Source of the DNA: an uncultured Fidelibacterota bacterium
Lineage (GTDB): Bacteria > Fidelibacterota > Marinisomatia > Marinisomatales > TCS55
DNA: 12,481 bases
Assembly: GCA_913041075.1 (NCBI GenBank)
Contig: CAJWGZ010000026.1
Span: 1-12,481, forward strand
Direction: 5' to 3'
Part shown: piece by piece, positions 1 through 7,399 of the stretch
Numbering within the stretch: position 1 is the stretch's first letter
Layout of the letters: each line of letters begins with the position of its first letter
The notes under the pieces: model-generated
What the model saw: the letters and a program-made list of their open reading frames with translations, nothing else
Told to the model about the DNA's origin: nothing
Databases searched by the model: none
Made by a program: the position numbers and the translations under genes

Positions 1-1233
1 TGGGACGTTGATACAGAGATCGAACAGTTGGGTAATGAAAGTATTGCTTTTGATGCACCTTTTGATTCCACACTGCAGGTATACTTTACGGACACGCTCT
101 TCATTGATACTGAGGACATTGAAGGTAATGATGCCAGCAATACGCTGGAAATGTATGAAATTGGGGATACTGTGCTAGTACGTTCAGCTGATCCTGATTC
201 AAATAAAGGCTGGATTGGCGTGCTCAATTCAACAAATCAGGTAGGTGGTATATTTGTTTTTGGTGTACAGAGCTTGGGTCAATTTTTTGAAAATGGATTT
301 TCTCCCGGGGAAGAAGTGACTTTAGCATTCCAGGGTGGTTTGGATAATTCCGTACCATTTAACAATTTTGCCAACTATCACAACCACCTCAATGATGGTT
401 CCAGTGTATGTCAATCCAGTGGTTTTCATCATTTTGACTTCGAACCGACAAATAATTCACCGGATATTCTACCACCAACAACATTTTTTACAGATTTTGC
501 AGTTATTTACGTAAAAGGTGGGCAGGTAAGGGTTCGAGGTACAGTTGATGGAAAATTTAGTATTGTAACAGATAACTTTACAGAATATAGACGCCACGAT
601 GATATTTCCATAGTTGACCGGGTGTGGGGAAATATTTGGCTGATGGATGATATCCTTTACGATGATTCCAATTCAATTACAGGAGAAATTGTATATGGCA
701 CAAAAAATCGGTTAGGTCTTATATCCGGGGCGAACATAATTATTGCAAATACCATGGAAAATGGAGGCAAAAACCAAGCCAATGGTTCCGATATTATAAT
801 TAATGGTGCCCTATTAGCGATGAATGATTCCTTTGTGGCTCACTATTGGCAAAATTCCATTAGTAACAATTCACTTAATGGTCCTGAATTCTCTAATCCT
901 TTGAATTCGAAGGGTGATGGACGAGGACCGTTTCGTAATCCTTCCTCTGCATTACCACAGGTGACAGGCAATAGTGATATCAGAGGTCAAATGATACTCT
1001 GGGGATCCGTCACCCAGAATAAGCGCGGTTATATGAAGAGGAATGCACCAGGTCCATATCCGGTATCTCCGGGTATTGGTTATGATAAAGATTACCATTA
1101 CGATTACAATTTTAGCGATTTTGGTCCTCCGCCAATGTATCCTACGAGCAGTAGTTCATCTGGTGGAGCAATTTTGATCATAAAGTCTTATGGTGAAGTT
1201 GATCAACTAACATTAAAGGAATTTTCTGAATGA
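1..1233 (+). CDS. PilX/DUF4900-like type IV pilus-associated protein, C-terminal part (5' partial)
   Basis: The reading frame is open from base 1, so the gene begins upstream of the window; a TTG at 28 is only an internal codon and 410 residues are visible. No signal peptide, membrane helix or prepilin motif is seen, as expected if the N-terminus is missing. The visible part looks like a beta-rich extracellular domain. A run reading VWGNIWLMDDILY (residues 208-220 of the visible part) is followed by LGLISGANIIIAN (238-250) and INGALLAM (267-274). Near the end come KRG (341-343), GYDKDYHYDY (360-369) and PPPMYP (376-381). From memory, this series (a display of 'ddi.Y', 'lGLis', 'nGAllA', 'RG', 'GY.KdY.YD' and 'PP.fP') is typical of the large PilX/DUF4900-type proteins found beside type IV pilus genes in FCB-group and other diderm bacteria. 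The role is probably as a pilus-tip or minor-pilin-like surface component. The stop overlaps the pilM start by four bases. The family call is moderate; the pilus link is also backed by context. Confidence 0.6.
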   Translation, partial: WDVDTEIEQLGNESIAFDAPFDSTLQVYFTDTLFIDTEDIEGNDASNTLEMYEIGDTVLVRSADPDSNKGWIGVLNSTNQVGGIFVFGVQSLGQFFENGFSPGEEVTLAFQGGLDNSVPFNNFANYHNHLNDGSSVCQSSGFHHFDFEPTNNSPDILPPTTFFTDFAVIYVKGGQVRVRGTVDGKFSIVTDNFTEYRRHDDISIVDRVWGNIWLMDDILYDDSNSITGEIVYGTKNRLGLISGANIIIANTMENGGKNQANGSDIIINGALLAMNDSFVAHYWQNSISNNSLNGPEFSNPLNSKGDGRGPFRNPSSALPQVTGNSDIRGQMILWGSVTQNKRGYMKRNAPGPYPVSPGIGYDKDYHYDYNFSDFGPPPMYPTSSSSSGGAILIIKSYGEVDQLTLKEFSE

Positions 1234-2282
1234 TTCTTGGCCTAGACATTGGTAGACAGTTTGTAAAAGCTGTGCTGTTGGAGAAAACAAGGGGTGGCAC
1301 CAAGGTCCTCAACACCGGTATTCGTCTTGTCCCGGAGCAACACAAAGCCTATGATCCGGAATTGATTGGTAAACCATTGTGGGTGATGGCGGTAAAGGAA
1401 TTAATGCGGGAAATGAAAATTAATCCTAAGCGTGTTAAGAATTTGGTCACAGGTTTAAATGGTACAAATGTAAGTGTAAAGCAAATCACGACCATGGACA
1501 TGCCAGAGGACGAATTGTTCTCATCTATGACCTTCGAGGCCCGCAAGCACATACCTATGGATGGATCGGACGCAATCATTGATTTCCAGGTTTTTGGACC
1601 GAATCCAAAAGAAGTGGATAAAATTGACGTAGGACTGGTTGCTTGCACAAAAAAAGTGTCTAATGCTCATATAGATTTGCTTAAAGAGGTTGGGTTTACA
1701 CCTGGAATAGTTGATGCCGATCCCATTGCCATAACAAATGCTTTTGGCAACGCTAATGAATTTCCGGAAGAAGGTGCAATCGTTTTACTGGATATTGGAT
1801 CTGTTTCTTCTTCGCTAGTAGTGTGGGGCAGAAAAGACCAATTCTTTACCAGAGATATTCCTATTGGTGGATATCATTTTATTTCGGACTTATCTGAGAA
1901 ACGTGATATCGATTATATAGCTGCCGAGGATGAAATAATGAAAAACGGCATCAGCAGCTTTCAAAATGGTGCGAGTACTGATCTTAGCGATATCGCAGTT
2001 GCTGAAAGGAATGTTTTTGATAACCTGGTTGAGGATTTACGAAGATCGCTACGGTATTATGCCAAAACCACCAATCAGAGTTTTTTCACTAAAATAATGT
2101 TGAGTGGTGGAGGATCTTCCACCCACGGTCTTCAGGGAATGATTGAGAACAAGCTTAGCTTGAGTACAGTTCTATTTGATCCGTTCCAAACACTGGCCGG
2201 TTATGAAAACCTTGAATTATCCAATCCTAATCAATATGCGGTCGCCACTGGTTTAGCGATAAGAGGAGGCTTGGGTAAATGA
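1230..2282 (+). CDS. pilM: PilM, actin-like cytoplasmic protein of type IV pilus assembly
   Basis: This 350-residue protein has the usual PilM length and the actin/FtsA-fold nucleotide-binding motifs. The phosphate-1 motif is GLDIG at residues 3-7, phosphate-2 is LLDIGS at 186-191, and the adenosine motif is MLSGGGS at 290-296. No signal peptide or membrane segment is present, in keeping with a cytoplasmic location. In characterised type IV pili, PilM binds ATP and holds the short cytoplasmic tail of PilN, linking the inner-membrane alignment complex to the motor. The N-terminal tail of the next gene carries the expected partner motif. The ATG lies in an ATGA overlap with the upstream stop and has an AAGGA ribosome-binding site at 1216-1220, nine bases before it. 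The gene heads the pilM-N-O-P-Q block. Confidence is high because the motifs, length and gene order all agree. Confidence 0.95.
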   Translation: MILGLDIGRQFVKAVLLEKTRGGTKVLNTGIRLVPEQHKAYDPELIGKPLWVMAVKELMREMKINPKRVKNLVTGLNGTNVSVKQITTMDMPEDELFSSMTFEARKHIPMDGSDAIIDFQVFGPNPKEVDKIDVGLVACTKKVSNAHIDLLKEVGFTPGIVDADPIAITNAFGNANEFPEEGAIVLLDIGSVSSSLVVWGRKDQFFTRDIPIGGYHFISDLSEKRDIDYIAAEDEIMKNGISSFQNGASTDLSDIAVAERNVFDNLVEDLRRSLRYYAKTTNQSFFTKIMLSGGGSSTHGLQGMIENKLSLSTVLFDPFQTLAGYENLELSNPNQYAVATGLAIRGGLGK

Positions 2283-2881
2283 AGAAATTCATCATAATAA
2301 ATCTTAACCAGACAGATAGTAAAGAAGCCAAAACAGCTCGCTGGAAAGAACGTGGCCGCTGGATGGTATTTACTGTAATATTGTTAAGCCTGATTTTCGC
2401 CAATACAAGCCTCTTTGTAATTGGATCTGGGTATAGTCGACTTATTGCCCAAAAGGAAAATGAAATTGCTGATGTAAAGCAGCGTATACGTGATCTACAG
2501 GCCCAAGGGAAGAACCTATCCAAACAGGATATCCTATCATTTGCCGAGCTAGAAAGCAATCGCACTTTATGGGCAAGGAATTTTGAATTACTTGGCAAGA
2601 TGACACCAGATGACATGGCATTAACGGGCCTTAAATTTAATAAACGAAATAAAAAACTTTATATTGAGGGCATTTCAGTTGTCTACAAGGATGAAGAAGA
2701 ATATGAGATAGTCTACGATTACATCAACCTTATGAAACGTAACCGTGAATTCTCCAAAAAATTCCCCAAAGTGAAGTTTCGTCAGGGATCACTGAAGAAG
2801 ATCCGCGGACAGGATATCGTACATTTTGAGATAGAAGCTGCTTTGAGAACCACAGCTAAGAAAAGGAAGAAAAAATCATGA
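2279..2881 (+). CDS. pilN: PilN, inner-membrane alignment-complex protein
   Basis: This is a bitopic inner-membrane protein of 200 residues. The cytoplasmic tail begins MKKFIIINLNQ; residues 7-10 (INLN) match the conserved PilN tail motif (usually INLLP) that docks in the PilM groove. A basic stretch (RWKERGR, 21-27) precedes one membrane helix at about 29-49. A short coiled coil follows at about 52-80 (KENEIADVKQRIRDLQ), then a periplasmic ferredoxin-like domain at about 85-196 that includes LTGLKFN (115-121) and KKLYIEG (125-131), typical of PilN. It is expected to pair with PilO. The start sits in an ATGA overlap with pilM and has a strong GAGGAGG ribosome-binding site at 2263-2269. The lysine-rich C-terminus (KKRKKKS) is slightly unusual for a periplasmic end but may only reflect composition. 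Length and order fit the family well. Confidence 0.92.
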   Translation: MKKFIIINLNQTDSKEAKTARWKERGRWMVFTVILLSLIFANTSLFVIGSGYSRLIAQKENEIADVKQRIRDLQAQGKNLSKQDILSFAELESNRTLWARNFELLGKMTPDDMALTGLKFNKRNKKLYIEGISVVYKDEEEYEIVYDYINLMKRNREFSKKFPKVKFRQGSLKKIRGQDIVHFEIEAALRTTAKKRKKKS

Positions 2882-3453
2882 TGGCCAAGCGTAATGGCGT
2901 ATTCGCTTTACTGGTGACTTTTTTAACTGCTGGATTTTGGGCAAATCAAACCTGGATGATTGCTGATAAACCTGAGGGTTTGCTTGATCTTGAAGATGAA
3001 TTAGTGGAATTGAATGAGCAACTTATTAGTGCCCAAATACTGGCTAGTAGGGTTGGACAGGTATATACGTTATTTGAACGGAATCTTGCCTTATCAAAGC
3101 AGGATTCATTGGCGGATGATGCGAGCCTACCTTTTTTGAAAAGTTTAATGGAAATGATGAATGGGCATGGAATTACCTTGCTAAGCATTAAGCCAAAACC
3201 AAGGATTGAGAAGACAAATTACATTGCGGCTCCTTACGTTGTGATAATGAAATGTAGCTATGATGAATTGGGGAAATTCATGTCTGAACTGGAAAAATCA
3301 CCACGGTTGGTTACGATTGATGAATTTCATGTCAAAAACGGTATCGAACGGATTAAGAGCAATGCCAGTGAAATGGACCTCCGTGAACAGATTATTGAAA
3401 TTCATCTATCAACGTTGACGATGGTAAAATCAAAAACAAAGGTGTCTACATGA
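2878..3453 (+). CDS. pilO: PilO, inner-membrane alignment-complex protein
   Basis: This 191-residue protein has the PilO plan. A short cytoplasmic N-terminus is followed by one membrane helix at about 7-27, an acidic periplasmic coiled coil at about 34-75 (LLDLEDELVELNEQL), and a ferredoxin-like domain at about 83-190. The domain holds ITLLSIKPKP (99-108), APYVVIMKCSYDELGKFM (118-135) and SPRLVTIDEFHV (141-152), the last matching the usual 'lprlv.i..f.v' segment of PilO. It is expected to heterodimerise with PilN and to contact PilP. The start overlaps the pilN stop as ATGA. A second ATG follows at once (2881), so the true start could be either of two adjacent codons. An AAGGA site lies at 2863-2867. 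Sequence similarity in this family is low, so the call rests on architecture, the C-terminal motif and position between pilN and the PilP-like gene. Confidence 0.9.
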   Translation: MMAKRNGVFALLVTFLTAGFWANQTWMIADKPEGLLDLEDELVELNEQLISAQILASRVGQVYTLFERNLALSKQDSLADDASLPFLKSLMEMMNGHGITLLSIKPKPRIEKTNYIAAPYVVIMKCSYDELGKFMSELEKSPRLVTIDEFHVKNGIERIKSNASEMDLREQIIEIHLSTLTMVKSKTKVST

Positions 3454-3986
3454 ATACTCGCCACAGAACTATCTGGGTTTTATTGATCATTTTTGCTCTT
3501 GTTTCAATAATTGCTGCAGGCATAAAACTGGTTCCTACCAATAAAAAATGGCAAAGGGCCAAGGATCGCGCCGCGAACGTACAGTTTGGAACGGACAAGG
3601 AATTAGAGCGTGTCATTGAATATCTTGAGATACGTATCAAAAATCGTGATAATTATAAATTTATTCTGGAAGAAGAACCCATGCGCCTTACCAATGTGCT
3701 GTATCTCACTGATGCCCAAGGACGTTCTTTACGTTACCGTAACCGGGGTAAACTACGTGTTACTCACATTATTGACGGTATTCAACAATATGCTGGTATA
3801 AGCTATAAGGATAAAAATTTTACAGTAGTTGTTGGCGATTCAATTGCCGGTGGTGAGGTGATTTGGATTGATCCAACCGAAGTAGTTATTACCAAAGGAG
3901 ATAAAGAATTTCATTACCCAGTAGCTGGTCTAACTATTGAGAAAGATATGACGACCACAGACAGGGAAAAAAGGAGAGTGTATTGA
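3450..3986 (+). CDS. PilP/GspC-like inner-membrane connector to the secretin
   Basis: The 178-residue product has an N-terminal membrane helix at about 8-25 after a basic tail (MNTRHRT). It has no lipobox, unlike typical PilP lipoproteins. A helical linker (about 48-66) leads to a small beta domain at about 75-165. That domain begins EPMRLTNV (76-83) and contains VVVGDSIAGGEVIWIDPTEV (126-145) and ITKGDKEFHY (147-156). This matches the plan of the PilP/GspC homology-region domain, in which a 'g..i.gg.V..I....V.i..g' strand pair contacts the secretin N-terminal domain. The position between pilO and the secretin is exactly that of pilP. The role inferred is a bridge from the inner-membrane PilN-PilO complex to the outer-membrane channel. 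The start is in an ATGA overlap with pilO and has AAGGTG at 3439-3444. The assignment depends on position and weak motif likeness, so I leave the symbol blank. Confidence 0.75.
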   Translation: MNTRHRTIWVLLIIFALVSIIAAGIKLVPTNKKWQRAKDRAANVQFGTDKELERVIEYLEIRIKNRDNYKFILEEEPMRLTNVLYLTDAQGRSLRYRNRGKLRVTHIIDGIQQYAGISYKDKNFTVVVGDSIAGGEVIWIDPTEVVITKGDKEFHYPVAGLTIEKDMTTTDREKRRVY

Positions 3987-3987
3987 T

Positions 3988-5445
3988 ATGAAGTACGTTA
4001 AAAATATAATATTATTCGGATTTGTTTTTAGCCTCATTCTAATTGCCCAAGGGACAGATAATATTGATACCAGGAAACCTGATGCTGAAAAGCTTGTCAC
4101 CATACATGCTGAGGATGGTTATTTACCTAGTATCTTATCTATATTGGCGAAGGAAAGCGGGTATAACATTGTCACAGATCCAAACGTGAATCGTCAGGAA
4201 CAATTAACCATTCATTTGGATGACGTCCCCATTCAGCAAGCAATAAACCTGGTCGTACGTGCGGTGGGATTGAGTTATGAGATAGTTGGCAATTCCTTCT
4301 TGATTGCTGAACCAAAGAAACTCGCAAAAGAAGTCGGTATTACCTCACATGTAATCGCATTAAAATACGCTGATGCGATGGAATTGAAGGATCTACTGCA
4401 GGATCTAACCGATAAAATCCAAGTTGATGTTTCCGGTAATAAACTATTAATTAATGCGTCACCAAAAAGAATCGCTGAAATTGAAAAAGCGATTCTGGAA
4501 ATTGATGTACCTGCGTTACAAATCCTCTTAGAAGTACGGCTGATTGAAGTGGCTGTTGATGCAGAAGAAAAGCTAGGAATTGATTGGTCAAAATTGGCTC
4601 ACTATACTAATATATTTGCGGAAAATGGAATCGCACCATCAGGTTTGACAGGAGCTGGTAGTGCTGTACCGGGCCTTACTCAAAATGCCAATGAAACTGG
4701 TGATGGTATTGTCGAAACATACGCCGGATTACCGTTTGAGGAACCACCATCTGAAATGGTGTTCAATCGCTTGAGTGGGAGCAATATTGTACCGAATAAA
4801 TTCAGTCGCCAAATGACTGCCTTTGACTTTACTCTGGATCTACTTTTGAAGGATAACCAAGCCGAGATCCTGGCAGACTCTAAGCTGGTTACGCTCAATG
4901 GTCGTGAGGCCTACATAGAGATGGTTGACGTTGTCCCTTATATTCTGAGTTCGGGTGGTGTTGGCGGTCAGGTACAGGTACAAAAGGAAGAGGTCGGTAT
5001 AAAGATGCGTGTACTGCCCTCAGTGAATATGGATGGTGATATTACTGTGAAAGTAGAACCGGAAGTATCATCGATTTTTGAGTTCATTGGTCCCGATAAG
5101 AATATTCCTCGCGTGAAAAGGCGCTCATCTTCTACCGTAATCCGAGTAAAGGACAGTGAAACCATTATTATCGGCGGTTTAATTAGCCGTGACCGAAAAA
5201 ACACGGAATATAAATTTCCGCTTTTACATAAAATTCCTGTTATTGGAGAAAAGTTATTTACCAGTAAAGATGTGCTGGAAAAGAAAATGGATTTAATCAT
5301 TCAAATCACACCCTCTGTAGTTAGAGGCGATGTTGCTGGTATAACAAAATCAAAAGCAATGTTTGAATTGGAAAGATCGATTGTTGTTCCTGTTGAAGAA
5401 ATTGATGATGAAACTGATAAGGAAGGAGAAAACGATGAGAAATAA
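3988..5445 (+). CDS. pilQ: PilQ/GspD-type outer-membrane secretin
   Basis: This is the multimeric outer-membrane pore of the system. The 485 residues start with a signal peptide (hydrophobic 7-20, possible cleavage after AQG at 22). An N0/STN-like domain follows at about 36-109 (LTIHLDDVPIQQAINLVV). A single N1-type ring-building domain spans about 115-178 (VIALKYADAMELKDLL; LLINASPKRIAEIEKAI). The secretin core spans about 180-447 and includes LLEVRLIEV (180-188), VPYI in the gate region (316-319), VGIKMRVLPSV (336-346) and TVIRVKDSETIIIGGLI (383-399). It ends with PLLHKIPVIGEKLF (411-424) and IIQITPSVV (437-445), all hallmarks of the family. It has no AMIN domains and is shorter than proteobacterial PilQ (about 700 residues). 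After the core comes a tail (448-485) ending in a very acidic run. The start has AAGGAG at 3971-3976. The gene overlaps the next one by 11 bases. Confidence 0.95.
   Translation: MKYVKNIILFGFVFSLILIAQGTDNIDTRKPDAEKLVTIHAEDGYLPSILSILAKESGYNIVTDPNVNRQEQLTIHLDDVPIQQAINLVVRAVGLSYEIVGNSFLIAEPKKLAKEVGITSHVIALKYADAMELKDLLQDLTDKIQVDVSGNKLLINASPKRIAEIEKAILEIDVPALQILLEVRLIEVAVDAEEKLGIDWSKLAHYTNIFAENGIAPSGLTGAGSAVPGLTQNANETGDGIVETYAGLPFEEPPSEMVFNRLSGSNIVPNKFSRQMTAFDFTLDLLLKDNQAEILADSKLVTLNGREAYIEMVDVVPYILSSGGVGGQVQVQKEEVGIKMRVLPSVNMDGDITVKVEPEVSSIFEFIGPDKNIPRVKRRSSSTVIRVKDSETIIIGGLISRDRKNTEYKFPLLHKIPVIGEKLFTSKDVLEKKMDLIIQITPSVVRGDVAGITKSKAMFELERSIVVPVEEIDDETDKEGENDEK
5421..5428 (+). promoter_or_regulatory. 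Ribosome-binding site that sets the start of the Ig-repeat lipoprotein
   Basis: GGAAGGAG lies inside the last codons of the secretin gene, six bases before the ATG at 5435. It decides the start of the next gene. The frame is open from 5363 (a TTG), but only the ATG at 5435 has a good ribosome-binding site and gives a clean lipoprotein signal peptide. Confidence 0.85.
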
Positions 5446-7396
5446 TTGTATTTTTAAAAGCAGTGGATTATTCACAGTTATATTGTTTACCATGTTACTT
5501 TTTAGTTGTGATAATCGTACTCCAACAAAATCAGATAGTAGCTCTACTTCAAGTGAGAACTTCAATCTAGAAATAAGCTCTCAGCCCTATGCAACGGATG
5601 CGGGAGGAAATGCTGTGGTCGTTGGTGAAGATATTGTGGGTTCATTTGTTAAAACGAGAATTGATGTTGTATTGAAAGATTCCACTGGTGAGGTTTTACC
5701 TAATAAACTAATTGAATTTGCGGCAACAGTTGGTGGAGAAAGTTTCGGAAAATTCAATATCAATTCTACTTACACCAATGCCGATGGGCTGGCAAGTGTA
5801 GATTTTCTAGATAAGGATCAATCAGCATATGATAATGCTGCTACGCCAACTTATGAGGGTGTAACAGTGGAAGCCAAGCATGTCGTGAATAGTCAGGATT
5901 TTTCCATAACTATTCGCTTTAACGTTTTTGATACTTCTGCAGTTCAGCTTTGGCCTTATCAGTTTAACCTTAGTTCCAACACTAGTTCTATAAAAGTTGA
6001 TGATGGAATTACCAGCGCTGATTTGTCAGCAAAGATATCCTCAAGACAATATGGTCAGGCAATTAAGGATCTTGAAGTGTATTTCGAAAGCACCAATGGC
6101 CGATTGAGCGAACTCAGTAAGTTTACTGATACTTTAGGAATTGCTCTTGTTGATTTTTCAGATACTGGCGATCCCGGAGAAGCAGGTGTGTCTACAATAG
6201 TTGCCCGTTATCAGCACCCTGTATTTGGAACACTTATAGATTCGGTGCAAATTACTATTTTAGACACGAGTTATTCAGGTACACCGGCTTATGTGGAAAT
6301 ACCCTCTTCATATCCTGGCGAAATTATGGTTGTTGGCGGGGGGGGCTTGGAATCTACCCAATTATGTGCACGTGTATACGATGAGAATGGCGTTCTTGTC
6401 AATGAACCGGTGAGTGTTACCTTTACACTTGGACCAAACATTCCTGCTGGCGCAAATCTTAACAATGCTGGTATCAGCGATTCAGCATTTACAGCCGATG
6501 GAGAAGCCTGTGTTTCCATTAATAGCGGTACCGGCCCTGGTCCTATACGGGTTACAGCAACAGTTCTTACTGATTCTGGGGAAGTTATCACCGCTACGGC
6601 AACACCGGTAATCATTGCCACTGGGCCGCCTTACTATATCGAACCTGATTATAATCCCCAAGAGACAGAGCCGATTGGTGGGGGATTTTATTTAACGGAG
6701 GCAGCTGCTATAGTCTATGATCGTTGGTATAATCCTGTTTCAGATAGTACGTATGTATACTGGTCGATGGAACCGAACCCATTAGAAGTAGACACTGTCA
6801 TAGAAGCATTTGTACAAGGGGTTAGCTTCACTGGAAATGAAAACTTGAACGGCGACAATTTCCCGGGCGTAGCATACACTACTATTACCTATTCAACAGA
6901 TGCCATAGGTGATTTAGGACTGGTGACCGCCTTAACATTCGGAACTAATGGGGACACTATTATGGCCCGGATCAACGAAGAAGAAGGGGAAGCAATTATG
7001 TTTTTTGTTCCCGGGCAGTTGACACTGGGAACACCAACCCAATACTGGGATTTTTCAACTATGGGTTCGACAGCACAAATAGAGGTAACTGCGACATTAA
7101 TTGATTATTACGGAAACGCAGTTTCTGATGCCGACGTAATGATAACTGCTACTGGAGCAGCGGCAATCTACTGGCCTGTTGCGCCAATCGAAGCCAACCA
7201 GGGCGTTACAAATGATGATGGTCAAATCACTTTTCTTGTCGTATATGATCAGGGTATTTGCGCTCCAATACCCAACTCAGACCCACTTCTTTATGAAGAC
7301 TTTACATCAACTATTGTTGCGTATTTGCTTATACCACAACAAGTTACCAGTGATCCACTGGAAATTCTATTTGTACGGACATATCAGGGCCCATAA
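5435..7396 (+). CDS. Large lipoprotein with about five Ig-like (Big-1-type) repeats, in the pilus operon
   Basis: The product has 653 residues. It starts with a lipoprotein signal peptide (hydrophobic 11-23) and a lipobox LFSC with Cys25, followed by Asp26 and a Ser/Thr-rich linker (30-42). The rest is beta-rich and divides into about five Ig-like units at roughly 45-166, 174-277, 283-395, 399-526 and 528-648. Units 1, 3 and 5 carry bacterial Ig-like (Big-1/invasin-type) landmarks: 'V.LKDSTGEVLPN' then 'TNADGLASV' (114-122), 'ARVYDENGVLVNEPVSV' (312-328) and 'ATLIDYYGNAVSDADV' (553-568) then 'TNDDGQITF' (592-600). No catalytic motif is visible. It is probably anchored in the outer membrane, and its place between secretin and ATPase suggests work at the secretin mouth or as an adhesin. 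It is far too large for a classical pilotin. An 8-G run lies in the codons for residues 302-304. The boundaries of the Ig units are approximate; the partner and function are unknown. Confidence 0.85.
   Translation: MRNNCIFKSSGLFTVILFTMLLFSCDNRTPTKSDSSSTSSENFNLEISSQPYATDAGGNAVVVGEDIVGSFVKTRIDVVLKDSTGEVLPNKLIEFAATVGGESFGKFNINSTYTNADGLASVDFLDKDQSAYDNAATPTYEGVTVEAKHVVNSQDFSITIRFNVFDTSAVQLWPYQFNLSSNTSSIKVDDGITSADLSAKISSRQYGQAIKDLEVYFESTNGRLSELSKFTDTLGIALVDFSDTGDPGEAGVSTIVARYQHPVFGTLIDSVQITILDTSYSGTPAYVEIPSSYPGEIMVVGGGGLESTQLCARVYDENGVLVNEPVSVTFTLGPNIPAGANLNNAGISDSAFTADGEACVSINSGTGPGPIRVTATVLTDSGEVITATATPVIIATGPPYYIEPDYNPQETEPIGGGFYLTEAAAIVYDRWYNPVSDSTYVYWSMEPNPLEVDTVIEAFVQGVSFTGNENLNGDNFPGVAYTTITYSTDAIGDLGLVTALTFGTNGDTIMARINEEEGEAIMFFVPGQLTLGTPTQYWDFSTMGSTAQIEVTATLIDYYGNAVSDADVMITATGAAAIYWPVAPIEANQGVTNDDGQITFLVVYDQGICAPIPNSDPLLYEDFTSTIVAYLLIPQQVTSDPLEILFVRTYQGP
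6338..6345 (+). repeat. G8 homopolymer tract inside the Ig-repeat lipoprotein gene
   Basis: Eight consecutive G bases encode part of a four-glycine run (residues 301-304) at the start of the third Ig-like unit. Gaining one G would bring a TGA into frame at 6382-6384 (product about 316 residues). Losing one G would bring a TGA into frame at 6411-6413 (about 325 residues). The tract is intact and in frame here. Confidence 0.9.
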
Positions 7397-7399
7397 TCC

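Noticed and set aside
28..30. TTG start for the first gene
   Set aside because: The frame is open back to base 1 and no signal peptide or ribosome-binding site marks this codon, so the gene is treated as cut by the window edge.
5363..5434. N-terminal extension of the Ig-repeat lipoprotein back to a TTG at 5363
   Set aside because: It lies inside the secretin coding region, has no good ribosome-binding site, and would bury the clear lipoprotein signal peptide that starts at 5435.
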